From NCBI GenBank assembly GCA_947626605.1, contig CANQSV010000006.1, positions 1-63,283 on the forward strand: DNA of 63,283 nucleotides, read 5' to 3'. Numbering within the stretch: position 1 is the stretch's first letter; every line of letters starts with the position of its first letter. The position numbers and the translations under genes were made by a program. Positions 39,478-48,246 of the stretch are shown in pieces. The notes below the pieces were generated by a model. That model saw only the letters and a program-made list of their open reading frames with translations, did not search any database and was not told the DNA's origin. Source of the DNA: an uncultured Clostridia bacterium. GTDB taxonomy: Bacteria; Bacillota; Clostridia; TANB77; CAG-508.

Positions 39478-40743
39478 TTATTTTCCAATATAATCTTTTC
39501 CCATAAAATCTAAATATAATCTTCTTGCTGTTTCAGGACTATCTACACCTTCTGCATTTTTTATTGGTGCAAATTCTTCTTCTCTTTTTACTCTTAAAAT
39601 TGCCATATCATCTAATCTTTCAAACGCATCAAACATAAAGCTTTCAAATTTGAATGCATTTGGTTCTGTTGGTACTACTAATTCTCCATATTCATTAATG
39701 TATTTTGCTTTTTTAAATGCTGAATGATATGGTAATGTGCTCTTGCACATTGATTCTATTGCTTTTATATTAAATAAGTTGCATAAAATGTGTGATTCTC
39801 CGTATATAAGTTCTCCATCTCCATTTATCATTTCTGCCATCTCATCTGTTATTTCAGAATATTCTATAACATATGGCTTATTGTTTTTCTTACAAAAGAC
39901 TCCTACTTTTTCTTTCGCATTTGCTTTTACAACAGATTTTCCTGTTGCTAGAACCTTTTTATCTATTGCAATTCCTGTTGCAACTGGATCTACTATTTTA
40001 GCTAATATATTATCTACTCCTGCTATAAATACCCATTCAATTCCACGTTTTTGCATATCTTCAACAACTCCATCTTTATACATTGCTGAAAATACTCCAC
40101 CATGTCCGTCTGCTGCTTCTTTTACTATTCCTGTTTCATCTATTAATATTTTTCCATTTTTACCTACCATTGGAAGTTCCCCTTGTATGAAGAAATCGAC
40201 ATCACTTTCTGGTAAACCAAAATAGTTATTTTCTTTAAAGAATTTTACTGTGTCTGCATTATTTTCTCTACTTGTCATAACATACCATGGTATTGTTGTA
40301 GCTTCATTTTCTACTTTTGCTGTTTTTATTGTATCTGATATTATTTCAAAAAGTGTTTTCTTTATTCCATCACCCAAATTGTATGTTCCTTTTGGTCCAT
40401 TAAATCCTAATCTTGTTCCTTGACCTCCAGCCATTGTAACTACTGCATAATGACCTTCTTTTATTACATTTTTACCTTTTTTTCTATATTCATTTAATTT
40501 ATCTTCTGATATTTTATCTTTGTCAATATATGAAATAGCTTTTACTTCACCCTCTCCTGGTATTATGTTAGATGCCTTTTTAGTTTTTTCATATAATTCA
40601 GAAATTTGCTCAAAATTTATATTTAAAATTTGATCTAATAATTTTTCTTTGTTTGCTTCATCTAATTTTTCATAGCAATTTAATAAATGTTCTTGATTAT
40701 ATTTTTCTGCTATTTTTTTTGCTTCTTCATATTTTTCGTTCAT
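39478..40743 (-). CDS. UDPGP-family uridylyltransferase (UTP-sugar-1-phosphate type)
   Basis: 421 residues from ATG 40743, which follows GGAGGTTCCT. The N-terminal nucleotide loop AGGQGTRLGFNGPKG is that of the UDPGP family (eukaryote-like UAP/UGP enzymes), not the bacterial GalU fold signature. Further stretches: PWYVMTSRENN, FIQGELPMVGKNG, GHGGVFSAMYKDG. It probably makes UDP-GlcNAc or UDP-glucose from UTP and the sugar-1-P; the choice is not decidable here. Paired with pgcA. Confidence 0.88.
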   Translation of the reverse strand: MNEKYEEAKKIAEKYNQEHLLNCYEKLDEANKEKLLDQILNINFEQISELYEKTKKASNIIPGEGEVKAISYIDKDKISEDKLNEYRKKGKNVIKEGHYAVVTMAGGQGTRLGFNGPKGTYNLGDGIKKTLFEIISDTIKTAKVENEATTIPWYVMTSRENNADTVKFFKENNYFGLPESDVDFFIQGELPMVGKNGKILIDETGIVKEAADGHGGVFSAMYKDGVVEDMQKRGIEWVFIAGVDNILAKIVDPVATGIAIDKKVLATGKSVVKANAKEKVGVFCKKNNKPYVIEYSEITDEMAEMINGDGELIYGESHILCNLFNIKAIESMCKSTLPYHSAFKKAKYINEYGELVVPTEPNAFKFESFMFDAFERLDDMAILRVKREEEFAPIKNAEGVDSPETARRLYLDFMGKDYIGK

Positions 40744-40933
40744 AGGAACCTCCATTCTAGTGTAAAAACTAATGTAAAAATTAGTAAAAGTCTAATTATT
40801 TAGACTTATTATTCTTATCTTACAACATATTATTCCGTAAGTCAATATGTCTTTTGTATGCTTTTTATATATATGATTTTATTCTAGAAAAATTACAAAA
40901 AAATAAAGCATTTGAAAATGCTCTATTTTTTTA

Positions 40934-41485
40934 TTATTGTGTAATTTTAAATTTTTTTACTTCTGAATCATTTTGCTCAAGATATTTCTCTATTTTTTTC
41001 TCTCCAGATGTATTTAGTATATATTCGTATTGAGGTAATATATTTTCTTGCTTTACATTTTGAGATAAATCATAACAACTAATTAAATTTATACTACTAT
41101 TATCTTTCTTAAATCTAATATTGTTTTTTTCTACCCATTCATTTACATATGAATTAATTTTTTTAATGTATTCATTATTGCCATTCACTATTACACTTAT
41201 ATCTTTTGTATAATTTTCTTCCATGAAGTATTCGAATTGTTCATATTTTTGCCAATCCTTAGATTTCCAGTTTATTTTTGCTATTTTATCTTTTGTATTT
41301 TTATCTATATTCATTCTTTTTAATAATTCGATTATATTGCTTTCTATTTCTTTTTCAAATATTGAAATTACTTTTTCATTATTTTCTGTTTTTTGTTTCA
41401 CATATGGAAGTATAGTGGTAGCAGTATGCCAATCACTTACGCAAAAACTGCACATTTTTTTCATATTACTTTTATCCAAAGTCAT
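40934..41485 (-). CDS. Unknown soluble protein, MEDS-like start
   Basis: 183 residues from ATG 41485, preceded by GAGGAGG. The beginning, MCSFCVSDWHTATTILPYV...NEKVISIFEKE, is similar in pattern to MEDS sensory domains (short aromatic-His start, then helix and strand), but the evidence is slim. Two Cys (CSFC) could bind metal. The rest is Lys/Glu/Asn-rich with no motif. Function unknown; monocistronic. Confidence 0.7.
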   Translation of the reverse strand: MTLDKSNMKKMCSFCVSDWHTATTILPYVKQKTENNEKVISIFEKEIESNIIELLKRMNIDKNTKDKIAKINWKSKDWQKYEQFEYFMEENYTKDISVIVNGNNEYIKKINSYVNEWVEKNNIRFKKDNSSINLISCYDLSQNVKQENILPQYEYILNTSGEKKIEKYLEQNDSEVKKFKITQ

Positions 41486-41624
41486 ATCTATCCTCCTCAA
41501 ATTATGATATGGTAAATTTTACCATTTTATATCAAATATGTCAATAGTATTACAAACTTAATCGTTCTTGATATTTCGACATTTCAGGCACATTTTCTAC
41601 ATTCAATTAAAGCAAAAACGAACT

Positions 41625-41652
41625 GTATATTTTTTTATTTTTTGGTAATACT
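41625..41652 (+). promoter_or_regulatory. Sigma-F/G-like promoter of spoIIR
   Basis: GTATA (41625-41629) and GGTAATACT (41644-41652), spaced 14 bp, fit the forespore consensus GYATA / GGNNANANT. Start of RNA would be near 41660, just before the GGAGG of spoIIR. spoIIR depends on sigma-F in Bacillus. Confidence 0.6.
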
Positions 41653-41684
41653 TAAATTAACAATTTATGAAATTGGAGGTCTAT

Positions 41685-42353
41685 ATGAAAAATAATTCAT
41701 CAAAAAGAAATTTATTTATGAAAAGTTTTAAATATATTCTTATATTCTTGCTTTTATTTTGCATTTACTTTTTTATATGTGCTTATTCTTATGTAGATGC
41801 AGTTTCAACAGATATTAGTTCTTCTGTTTTTAGACTTCATGTTCTAGCTAATAGCAATTCTGATGAAGATCAAAATTTAAAACTATTAGTTCGTGATGAG
41901 ATTCTAAAATATGCTAATACTTTGATTGATAATTCTATGACAAAAGATGATGTTATTAATATTTTAAATGATAATATTGATTCATTTTATGATATAGCAT
42001 ACTCTACTATTAGAAAAAATGGGTATAACTATTCTGTTAATATTGAGATTGGTAATTTTCTTTTTCCAACAAAATCATATGGTGACATTTCTCTTCCTGC
42101 TGGTTACTATGATGGTATTCGTATTGAAATTGGTGAAGCCAAAGGAAACAACTGGTGGTGTGTTATGTTTCCACCTCTTTGCTTTGTAGACGTTTCTAGT
42201 GGTATTGTTCCAGATTCTTCTAAAGAAATCATTCAAGATAATTTATCTTCTGAAGAATATGATTTATTGGCGGAAAATTCTCCTAGTATAAAGTTTAAGT
42301 TTAAGCTTGTTGAACTTTTTAATTCCTCTCCTATTTTAACTGCTAAACATTAA
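41685..42353 (+). CDS. spoIIR: Stage II sporulation protein R
   Basis: About 222 residues from ATG 41685, preceded by TTGGAGG. One membrane/signal helix (about 14-37) and then the SpoIIR core: SSVFRLHVLANSNSDEDQNLKLLVRDEIL, SYGDISLPAGYYDGIRIEIGEAKGNNWWCVMFPPLCFVD. In the forespore it is secreted to trigger SpoIIGA, which processes pro-sigma-E in the mother cell. It shows the organism belongs to a sporulating lineage. Monocistronic. Confidence 0.95.
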   Translation: MKNNSSKRNLFMKSFKYILIFLLLFCIYFFICAYSYVDAVSTDISSSVFRLHVLANSNSDEDQNLKLLVRDEILKYANTLIDNSMTKDDVINILNDNIDSFYDIAYSTIRKNGYNYSVNIEIGNFLFPTKSYGDISLPAGYYDGIRIEIGEAKGNNWWCVMFPPLCFVDVSSGIVPDSSKEIIQDNLSSEEYDLLAENSPSIKFKFKLVELFNSSPILTAKH

Positions 42354-42400
42354 TAAAAATCTCTTTAATATTAGATAAACTACATTATTAACATATCAAA

Positions 42401-42576
42401 ACTAGAAATATTATTTTTTAAATTAACTCCTGCTCATTGCATTCGGCAAGAAATTGTAACATTCAAAAATGAGCCTCTTTCAAATGTTTTTGAACATCCC
42501 TCATTTTTGCTCTGAACAATTTCTACCCTCATTCCACTGCGAGACGTCGCTAATTGTAAAAAATAATATTTCTAGT
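42401..42576. repeat. 176-bp structured palindromic element upstream of murA
   Basis: Outer arms ACTAGAAATATTATTTTTTA (from 42401) and TAAAAAATAATATTTCTAGT (to 42576) pair. Inner arms AGAAATTGT (42450-42458) with ACAATTTCT (42516-42524), and AAAAATGAG (42465-42473) with CTCATTTTTG (42499-42508), pair again. So the element folds as nested hairpins. It is unlike the GGGTCGTCG family and more GC-rich than its surroundings. It could be a miniature transposable element or a structured RNA. Confidence 0.75.
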
Positions 42577-42741
42577 ATGTATCTTTTAGTTAATTGCTAT
42601 GATTAATTTTCCTTTAAAATTATAGAAAAGTAGTTGTAAATATGTTTCCTTTATGATATATTTTTTTAATGATAGAGTGTTTATACACTCTACTTTAATT
42701 TGTTATGAATTTTTTTATATAGATATATGGGGGTAATTATT

Positions 42742-44004
42742 TTGGAGAAATTAGTAATTACAGGCGGAACTTCACTAAAAGGCGAGGTTACAATAAGTGG
42801 TGCAAAAAACGCAGCAATCGCTATTTTACCTGCCACACTTTTAATAGATGGTGTTTGTAATATAGAAAATGTTCCAAATATTAGTGATGTTAGAGCATAC
42901 TGTGAAATTTTAGAAACTTTAGGTGCAAAAATAACTTGGAAAGCAAAAAATGAACTTGAAATTGATACTAGAAATTTATCTTGTACAGATGCACCTTTAG
43001 ATTTAACTAGCAAATTTAGAGCTTCATACTATCTTCTAGGTGCTTTACTTGGTAGATGTGGCAAAGCTGTTGTTGGAATGCCTGGCGGTTGTAAATTGGG
43101 TGCTAGACCTATTGATCAGCACATTAAAGCTTTTGAAGCTTTAGGTGCTACTGTTGACGTGTCTCAGGGAAAAATCTTAGCAAAAGCTGATAAATTGGTT
43201 GCTTCATCTATATACATGGATGTTGTTTCTGTTGGTGCTACAATTAATGCTATGCTTGCCGCTGTTTTGGCTGAAGGAACAACTATTATTGATAATGTTG
43301 CCAAAGAACCTCATATTGTTGATGTTGCAAACTTTTTAAATACAATGGGAGCAGATATTCGTGGTGCTGGTACAGATGTAATTAAAATTAATGGTGTTAA
43401 GAAATTAACTGGAAATGCTACATATTCTGTTGTTCCTGATCAAATAGAAGCTGGAACTTTCATGATTGCAGCTGTTGCATCAAAAGGTGATATTTTGATA
43501 AAGAACTGTATTACTAAGCATTTAGAACCTCTTACTTCTAAAATTTTAGAGGTTGGTGCTCACGTTGAAGATATAGATGGAGATAATATTAGAGTTTGGT
43601 GTGATTCTAGACCTAAAAAGGCTAATTTAAAAACATTACCTTACCCTGGTTTTCCAACAGATTTACAACCTCAAATGGGTGTAGTTTTAGCCATCGCAGA
43701 TGGAACTAGTATTATTAATGAAACAATTTTTGAATCTAGATTTCAATATACTGAGGAGTTAAATAAAATGGGCGCTACCATTTCTCCTCAAGGTACTAGA
43801 GCAATTTTTGAAGGTGTTCCTAAATTGACTGGTGCCCCTGTTTATTCAACTGATTTAAGAGCAGGAGCTGCTTTAATAATTGCTGGTATAATTGCTGATG
43901 GTGTTACTGAAGTGTATAATCTTCAGCATATTGATCGTGGTTATGAAAATATTGAAGATAAATTTAGAAATTTAGGTGCAAAAATTGAACGTGTTTCTGA
44001 ATAA
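42742..44004 (+). CDS. murA: UDP-N-acetylglucosamine 1-carboxyvinyltransferase
   Basis: About 420 residues. The family start is MEKLVITGG, which here begins with TTG 42742 after GGGGGT; an ATG five codons upstream is less likely. Motifs: SGAKNAAIAILPATLL, the loop PGGCKLGARPIDQH with the catalytic Cys that fosfomycin alkylates, and a late RAGAALIIAGIIADG. First committed step of peptidoglycan synthesis: adds enolpyruvate to UDP-GlcNAc. It heads a run with walJ and rlmH. Confidence 0.97.
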   Translation: MEKLVITGGTSLKGEVTISGAKNAAIAILPATLLIDGVCNIENVPNISDVRAYCEILETLGAKITWKAKNELEIDTRNLSCTDAPLDLTSKFRASYYLLGALLGRCGKAVVGMPGGCKLGARPIDQHIKAFEALGATVDVSQGKILAKADKLVASSIYMDVVSVGATINAMLAAVLAEGTTIIDNVAKEPHIVDVANFLNTMGADIRGAGTDVIKINGVKKLTGNATYSVVPDQIEAGTFMIAAVASKGDILIKNCITKHLEPLTSKILEVGAHVEDIDGDNIRVWCDSRPKKANLKTLPYPGFPTDLQPQMGVVLAIADGTSIINETIFESRFQYTEELNKMGATISPQGTRAIFEGVPKLTGAPVYSTDLRAGAALIIAGIIADGVTEVYNLQHIDRGYENIEDKFRNLGAKIERVSE

Positions 44005-44046
44005 AATATACTTTTTATTTAAACATGTTAGCAAAGGATGAAAAAA

Positions 44047-44838
44047 ATGTTACAGTTTTGTAGTTTATATAGTGGTAGTACAGGAAATAGTTTATTTGTT
44101 CAAAGTGATAATACAAAAATATTAGTAGATGCTGGAGTTAGTGCAAAAAAAATTACTGAAGCATTGGCTTCTATGTCAATAGATATAAATGCTATTGATG
44201 CTATACTAGTTACACATGAACATATTGATCATGTTAAAAGTTTATCTACTCTTTCTACAAAATACAATATACCTGTTTTTGCAACACAAAAGACATGGGA
44301 AGCAATGCCAGAAAATCAAGCTAAAATTGCTTTAGAGAATCAAAAAATTTTTGATGTTCAAGATAAATTTGAAGTTGGGAATTTGCAAATTAATCCTTTT
44401 TCTATTCCACATGATGCTGCAGATCCTTGTGGTTTTAACATTTTATGTGATAATAGAAAAATAAGTATAGCAACAGATATAGGTCATATGACAAAAGAAA
44501 TTGTTAAAAGATTAGAGGATAGTTCTCTACTTATGCTAGAAGCTAATTATGACCCTGAAGTTTTAAAATGTGGTTCTTACCCTTATAGGTTAAAGACAAG
44601 AATTTTAGGACCTACTGGGCATTTATCTAATAGTTCTGCTGGCAAAACAATTTCTTTATTGTTACATTCTGGCCTTAATACTGCTATTCTTGGACATCTA
44701 AGTAAAGAAAACAATTTCCCAGAACTTGCTTATAGTACAGTCTTAGAAGAACTTCGCCTTAATAATTGCAATTCTGAAAAATTAAATTTAAATGTTGCTA
44801 GCAGATCTGAGCCATCAAAATTGTTTCAGGTTTGTTAA
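44047..44838 (+). CDS. walJ: WalJ/YycJ-like metallo-beta-lactamase fold hydrolase
   Basis: 263 residues from ATG 44047, preceded by AAAGGATG. Metal site THEHIDHV (HxHxDH), further His in IPHDAADPCGF, ATDIGHM and HLSKENN. It belongs to the YycJ/WalJ group linked to cell-wall and DNA repair control. Usually it lies with walRK and rlmH; here rlmH follows but walRK is not adjacent. Confidence 0.92.
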   Translation: MLQFCSLYSGSTGNSLFVQSDNTKILVDAGVSAKKITEALASMSIDINAIDAILVTHEHIDHVKSLSTLSTKYNIPVFATQKTWEAMPENQAKIALENQKIFDVQDKFEVGNLQINPFSIPHDAADPCGFNILCDNRKISIATDIGHMTKEIVKRLEDSSLLMLEANYDPEVLKCGSYPYRLKTRILGPTGHLSNSSAGKTISLLLHSGLNTAILGHLSKENNFPELAYSTVLEELRLNNCNSEKLNLNVASRSEPSKLFQVC

Positions 44839-44862
44839 TTTCAAATTTGATTGGAGGCTTTT

Positions 44863-45345
44863 ATGCTTAACATAAATATTGTCTGTGTTGGCAAGATTAA
44901 AGAAGACTATTTAAAAGATGCTATTGCAGAATATTCAAAAAGATTGTCAAAATATTGTAATCTTAGCATAACTGAGGTAGCTGACGAAAAGCTACCAACA
45001 AAATTAAATGATTCTATTATAAATAATATAAAAGATAAGGAATCAAAAAAAATAATTGATAATTTAAAAAAGGATTCTTACATATTTGCTCTTGATTTAA
45101 CGGGAAAACAATTTTCTTCAGTAGATTTTTCAAAAAAATTAGAGGACATAGCTGTAAATTATAATAGTTCTATTACTTTTATAATTGGTGGTACTTTAGG
45201 TCTAACTTCTGAAATTTTATCATTATGTTCTGAAAAAATCTGTTTTTCGAAGATGACTTTTCCCCATCAATTAATACGCGTATTTCTTTTAGAACAACTT
45301 TTTAGATGTTTTAAAATTTCAAAAGGTGAAACATATCATTGGTAA
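44863..45345 (+). CDS. rlmH: 23S rRNA pseudouridine-1915 N3-methyltransferase
   Basis: 160 residues from ATG 44863, preceded by GGAGG. SPOUT fold marks: ALDLTGKQFSS, FIIGGTLGLTSEI and the C-terminal knot FPHQLIRVFLLEQLFRCFKISKGETYHW. It methylates pseudouridine 1915 of helix 69. The middle SEKICFSKMTF is slightly off consensus (usually KISLSxMTF), but the core is intact. Confidence 0.93.
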   Translation: MLNINIVCVGKIKEDYLKDAIAEYSKRLSKYCNLSITEVADEKLPTKLNDSIINNIKDKESKKIIDNLKKDSYIFALDLTGKQFSSVDFSKKLEDIAVNYNSSITFIIGGTLGLTSEILSLCSEKICFSKMTFPHQLIRVFLLEQLFRCFKISKGETYHW

Positions 45346-45360
45346 ATATAGGAGGTTTTT

Positions 45361-46555
45361 ATGGAAAATAATGATAGATTAAAACTAGCTTTTAACCAAT
45401 TAATTACTGTATTTAAAAGTTATACTTATGAAAAAAAGTCTGAATATATTAGACAATTGGATAAGTATATCTCCGCTTCCGATGAAAAAATTAAGCAAGA
45501 ATTACTCGATCTTCGAGCTGAATTAGAAAGTGATAATGGTTCTATTTCTGCATCATATCTTCTAAGAAGATTAGAACTTATAAAATCTTTTTATTTTGAT
45601 CATACACTTCCTCAACTTACAAAAAAAGTTACTCAAGAAAACTCTAGCTCTGAAGTAGCTTCATCTGAAAATGATTCAATTTCAAAAACTCTACTAGGTA
45701 CTTCTTCCCCTATAATTTCTCAACCTGAAAACGAAAATTTCAGAGAAGCCTCAAAAAAATCAAAACCTCAAATTTCTGAATTCAACTTCAAAAGACCTGA
45801 CGGTTCTACTTTAAAAATAGAAAATATATCTCATAAGAGTAATATATATTTCCCTAATTTAGGTAGTTATAAAATTACGCAAACTTTTCCTAATTTAAGA
45901 AATCTTACAGTTATCAATATTGTCTATACATCTATTGATATAAATCGTTTACAAACAGATTCAGACTATGCTTTAAAAATTAGTAATTCATTATCTCCTG
46001 ATAATATATATAAGGCTGTTTCAGAAAACTCTGGGCTCTTATATTCAGGTAATCCAGATTTTGAATCTAACTCTGCTATTAATTCTGACACAGTACATCA
46101 TGATGTTGATTCTCAAATTAGGCATGTTCAAGATACTTGTTTTAACCAAAAACTTGCTTCTTCTAAACCTTTTTATGAAGATAAACAAATAATTTATAGA
46201 TTAATTCCTATTGGTATCTTTCATACTCAAACCCGGATTTATTTACCAATTAGAATATTCACTATCTGGGTTAAACGCTTATAATACACCTTTACATTAT
46301 ATATTTTCTAATATTGATTTTAATAAATTAAATAATGATAGTTCTTATGCTAAGTTTGTATTGGATCAGTTATCTCAAAGTGAAAAAACTTTACAAAATT
46401 CTAATTTGCATTCTACATATTTTAGAATAGCCCATAATTCTTTAAATGATTATTCTACTTTAACTGATCCGACCGAGATAGCTCAAATAAATAATTATTT
46501 TGATCAGTATGTTTTTGAAAGCAAACCTTTGCATGACGGAAATTCTGAAAGATAA
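45361..46555 (+). pseudogene. Unknown duplicated-domain gene, frameshifted
   Basis: The gene starts with GGAGG and ATG 45361. A first frame runs to 46284; the second part (46211-46555) reads naturally in the next frame. Two related units can be seen: ...YTSIDINRLQTDSDYALKISN... (about 185-220) and, in the second frame, ...FSNIDFNKLNNDSSYAKFVLD.... Joining the frames at about 46220 (deleting the A in GGTATCTTTC) gives a smooth IPIGSFILKPGF. So a single ~398-residue protein is likely, broken by one base. N-terminal helices (1-90), then a Ser/Glu linker. No family recognised. Possible sequencing error. Confidence 0.6.
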
Positions 46556-46583
46556 TTGAATTTTATATTTTTTGATGATTAAA

Positions 46584-46633
46584 AAACCTCTTAATTGTGT
46601 AAACTATATATAATTACACAATTAGGAGGTTTT
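46584..46633 (+). promoter_or_regulatory. Hairpin that covers the ribosome binding site of the Rieske oxidoreductase
   Basis: AAACCTCTTAATTGTGTAA (46584-46602) pairs over 19 positions (one G-U) with TTACACAATTAGGAGGTTT (46614-46632), whose AGGAGG is the ribosome binding site of ATG 46635. A T-run follows, so the same stem could also act as a terminator of the previous gene. Confidence 0.7.
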
Positions 46634-46634
46634 T

Positions 46635-48137
46635 ATGAATTCTTATTGGATAGATTCTTTTCCTAAAATAATAAATAATTCTAAAGAATTAACAGAAAAC
46701 TTGACTGCTGACGTTTGTATAGTTGGAGGTGGCATAACTGGGATCAGTACAGCATACGAATTGGCTAAGTCTGGTTTAAAAGTTGTGATTCTTGAAAAAG
46801 GTTTATTAGCAGAAAAAGCTTCTGGAAATACAACTGCCAAAATTACTTCTAGCCATGGTCTTTTTTACTCTTATTTAGTAAAAGCTTTTTCTGTAGACTT
46901 TGCTAGAAAATATCTTTTTGCAAATCAAGAGGCTATAGATAATATTGAAAAAATTGTTACTTCTGAAAATATCGACTGTGATTTTGAGAGAAAAGATTCT
47001 TACATTTTTACAAGTCAAAATGATGACCTTCAGAAGATAGAAGATGAGGTTTCAACAGTAAATTTACTAGGATTTCCTGCTGAGTTTGTTACTACTCCAC
47101 CTATCCCATTAAAAACTGTGGGTGCAATTAAATTTTCCAATCAAGCTCAATTTCATCCTAGAAAATATATTGCTGGATTATGTAATTATATTCTAAGTAA
47201 ATCTGGTGAAATATTTGAAAAATCTAAAGTTGTTGATATCAAAAGAGTTGATGATAATTATGTTGTTTCTACATCAAAAGGAAAAATATCTTCTAAATAC
47301 TTAGTACTTACAACTCATTATCCTATTGTAAAAATTCCTGGTTTTTATTTTTTAAAAATGTATCAAGAAGCTTCATATTTAATTGGAGTAGAAACAAAAT
47401 CTCCTTCTTTAGATGGTATGTTTTTAAGTTCTTCATCCCCTTCTATTTCTTTAAGAACTGTAAAAGATCCTAATAAACAATTAGTATTAATTGGTGGTTC
47501 GGAACATAAAGTTGGAATAAAAAATGATTTTTCCAATGCCTTTTCAGAATTAGAAAAATTTGCAAAACAAATATATCCAGATGCAAAAGTTTTATACCGT
47601 TTTGGCACTCAAGATTGTATTTCTCTAGATAAAATCCCTTATATTGGTATTCTTTCCCATATGATGCCAAATGCATATGTAGCAACTGGTTTTAAAAAGT
47701 GGGGTATGTCATCATCTAATGTTGCTGCTAATATTATAAAAGATAAAATTCTAGGGCAAAAAAATAAATTTGAAGATGTTTTTTCTTCTACTCGTTTTGG
47801 TCCTATAAAAAACAGAGCCGAATTTGGAAATATGTTAAAAGAAAGCACTTATTCATTAGTATTAAATAGATTTAATTTACCTCAAGCTACAATTGATGAC
47901 ATTGCTTGTGATGAAGGAAAAATTGTTAAATCTGGTACTAAAAAAATTGGTGTTTATAAAGATATTAATGGTAAAATTTTTGCTATAAAACCTTATTGTA
48001 CTCACCTAGGTTGTGAGCTTTCTTGGAATATTTTAGAAAAGACATGGGACTGTCCATGTCATGGTTCAAGATTTTCGTATTCAGGAGAGCCAATATATGA
48101 TCCTGCTATAAAAGATTTAACTAGTCCCAAAGAGTAA
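46635..48137 (+). CDS. FAD-dependent oxidoreductase with C-terminal Rieske [2Fe-2S] domain
   Basis: 500 residues. N-terminal dinucleotide-binding DVCIVGGGITGISTAYELA (about 27-46) of the glycine-oxidase (DAO) type and a middle GFKKWGMSSSN close to the C-terminus of that domain. Then a Rieske domain (about 415-500) with CTHLGCELSW and CPCHGSRF, the Cys-His pairs that hold 2Fe-2S. This YhfW-like fusion is known in Firmicutes, substrate unknown. Translation may be controlled by the hairpin at its start. It reads as monocistronic. Confidence 0.92.
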   Translation: MNSYWIDSFPKIINNSKELTENLTADVCIVGGGITGISTAYELAKSGLKVVILEKGLLAEKASGNTTAKITSSHGLFYSYLVKAFSVDFARKYLFANQEAIDNIEKIVTSENIDCDFERKDSYIFTSQNDDLQKIEDEVSTVNLLGFPAEFVTTPPIPLKTVGAIKFSNQAQFHPRKYIAGLCNYILSKSGEIFEKSKVVDIKRVDDNYVVSTSKGKISSKYLVLTTHYPIVKIPGFYFLKMYQEASYLIGVETKSPSLDGMFLSSSSPSISLRTVKDPNKQLVLIGGSEHKVGIKNDFSNAFSELEKFAKQIYPDAKVLYRFGTQDCISLDKIPYIGILSHMMPNAYVATGFKKWGMSSSNVAANIIKDKILGQKNKFEDVFSSTRFGPIKNRAEFGNMLKESTYSLVLNRFNLPQATIDDIACDEGKIVKSGTKKIGVYKDINGKIFAIKPYCTHLGCELSWNILEKTWDCPCHGSRFSYSGEPIYDPAIKDLTSPKE

Positions 48138-48204
48138 TCATATAGCACAGCTAAGAAAAGTATGGAGCTTTTCTCTTTCAAAGAAAGAGAAAATTCCTAC
48201 TATA

Positions 48205-48246
48205 TAAAAAACTTTATAATCTTGAAAAATTATAAAGTTTTTTTGT
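48205..48246. terminator. Bidirectional terminator between oxidoreductase and histidine kinase
   Basis: AACTTTATAA (48211-48220) and TTATAAAGTT (48231-48240) pair; T7 follows on plus and A-rich on the left gives T-run on minus. A second hairpin around 48163-48197 (GGAGC...TCC, CTCTTTC/GAAAGAG) precedes it. Confidence 0.75.

Noticed and set aside
39737..40225. 162-residue frame opposite the uridylyltransferase gene
   Set aside because: Antisense shadow; Ser/Ile/Phe-rich composition without motifs.
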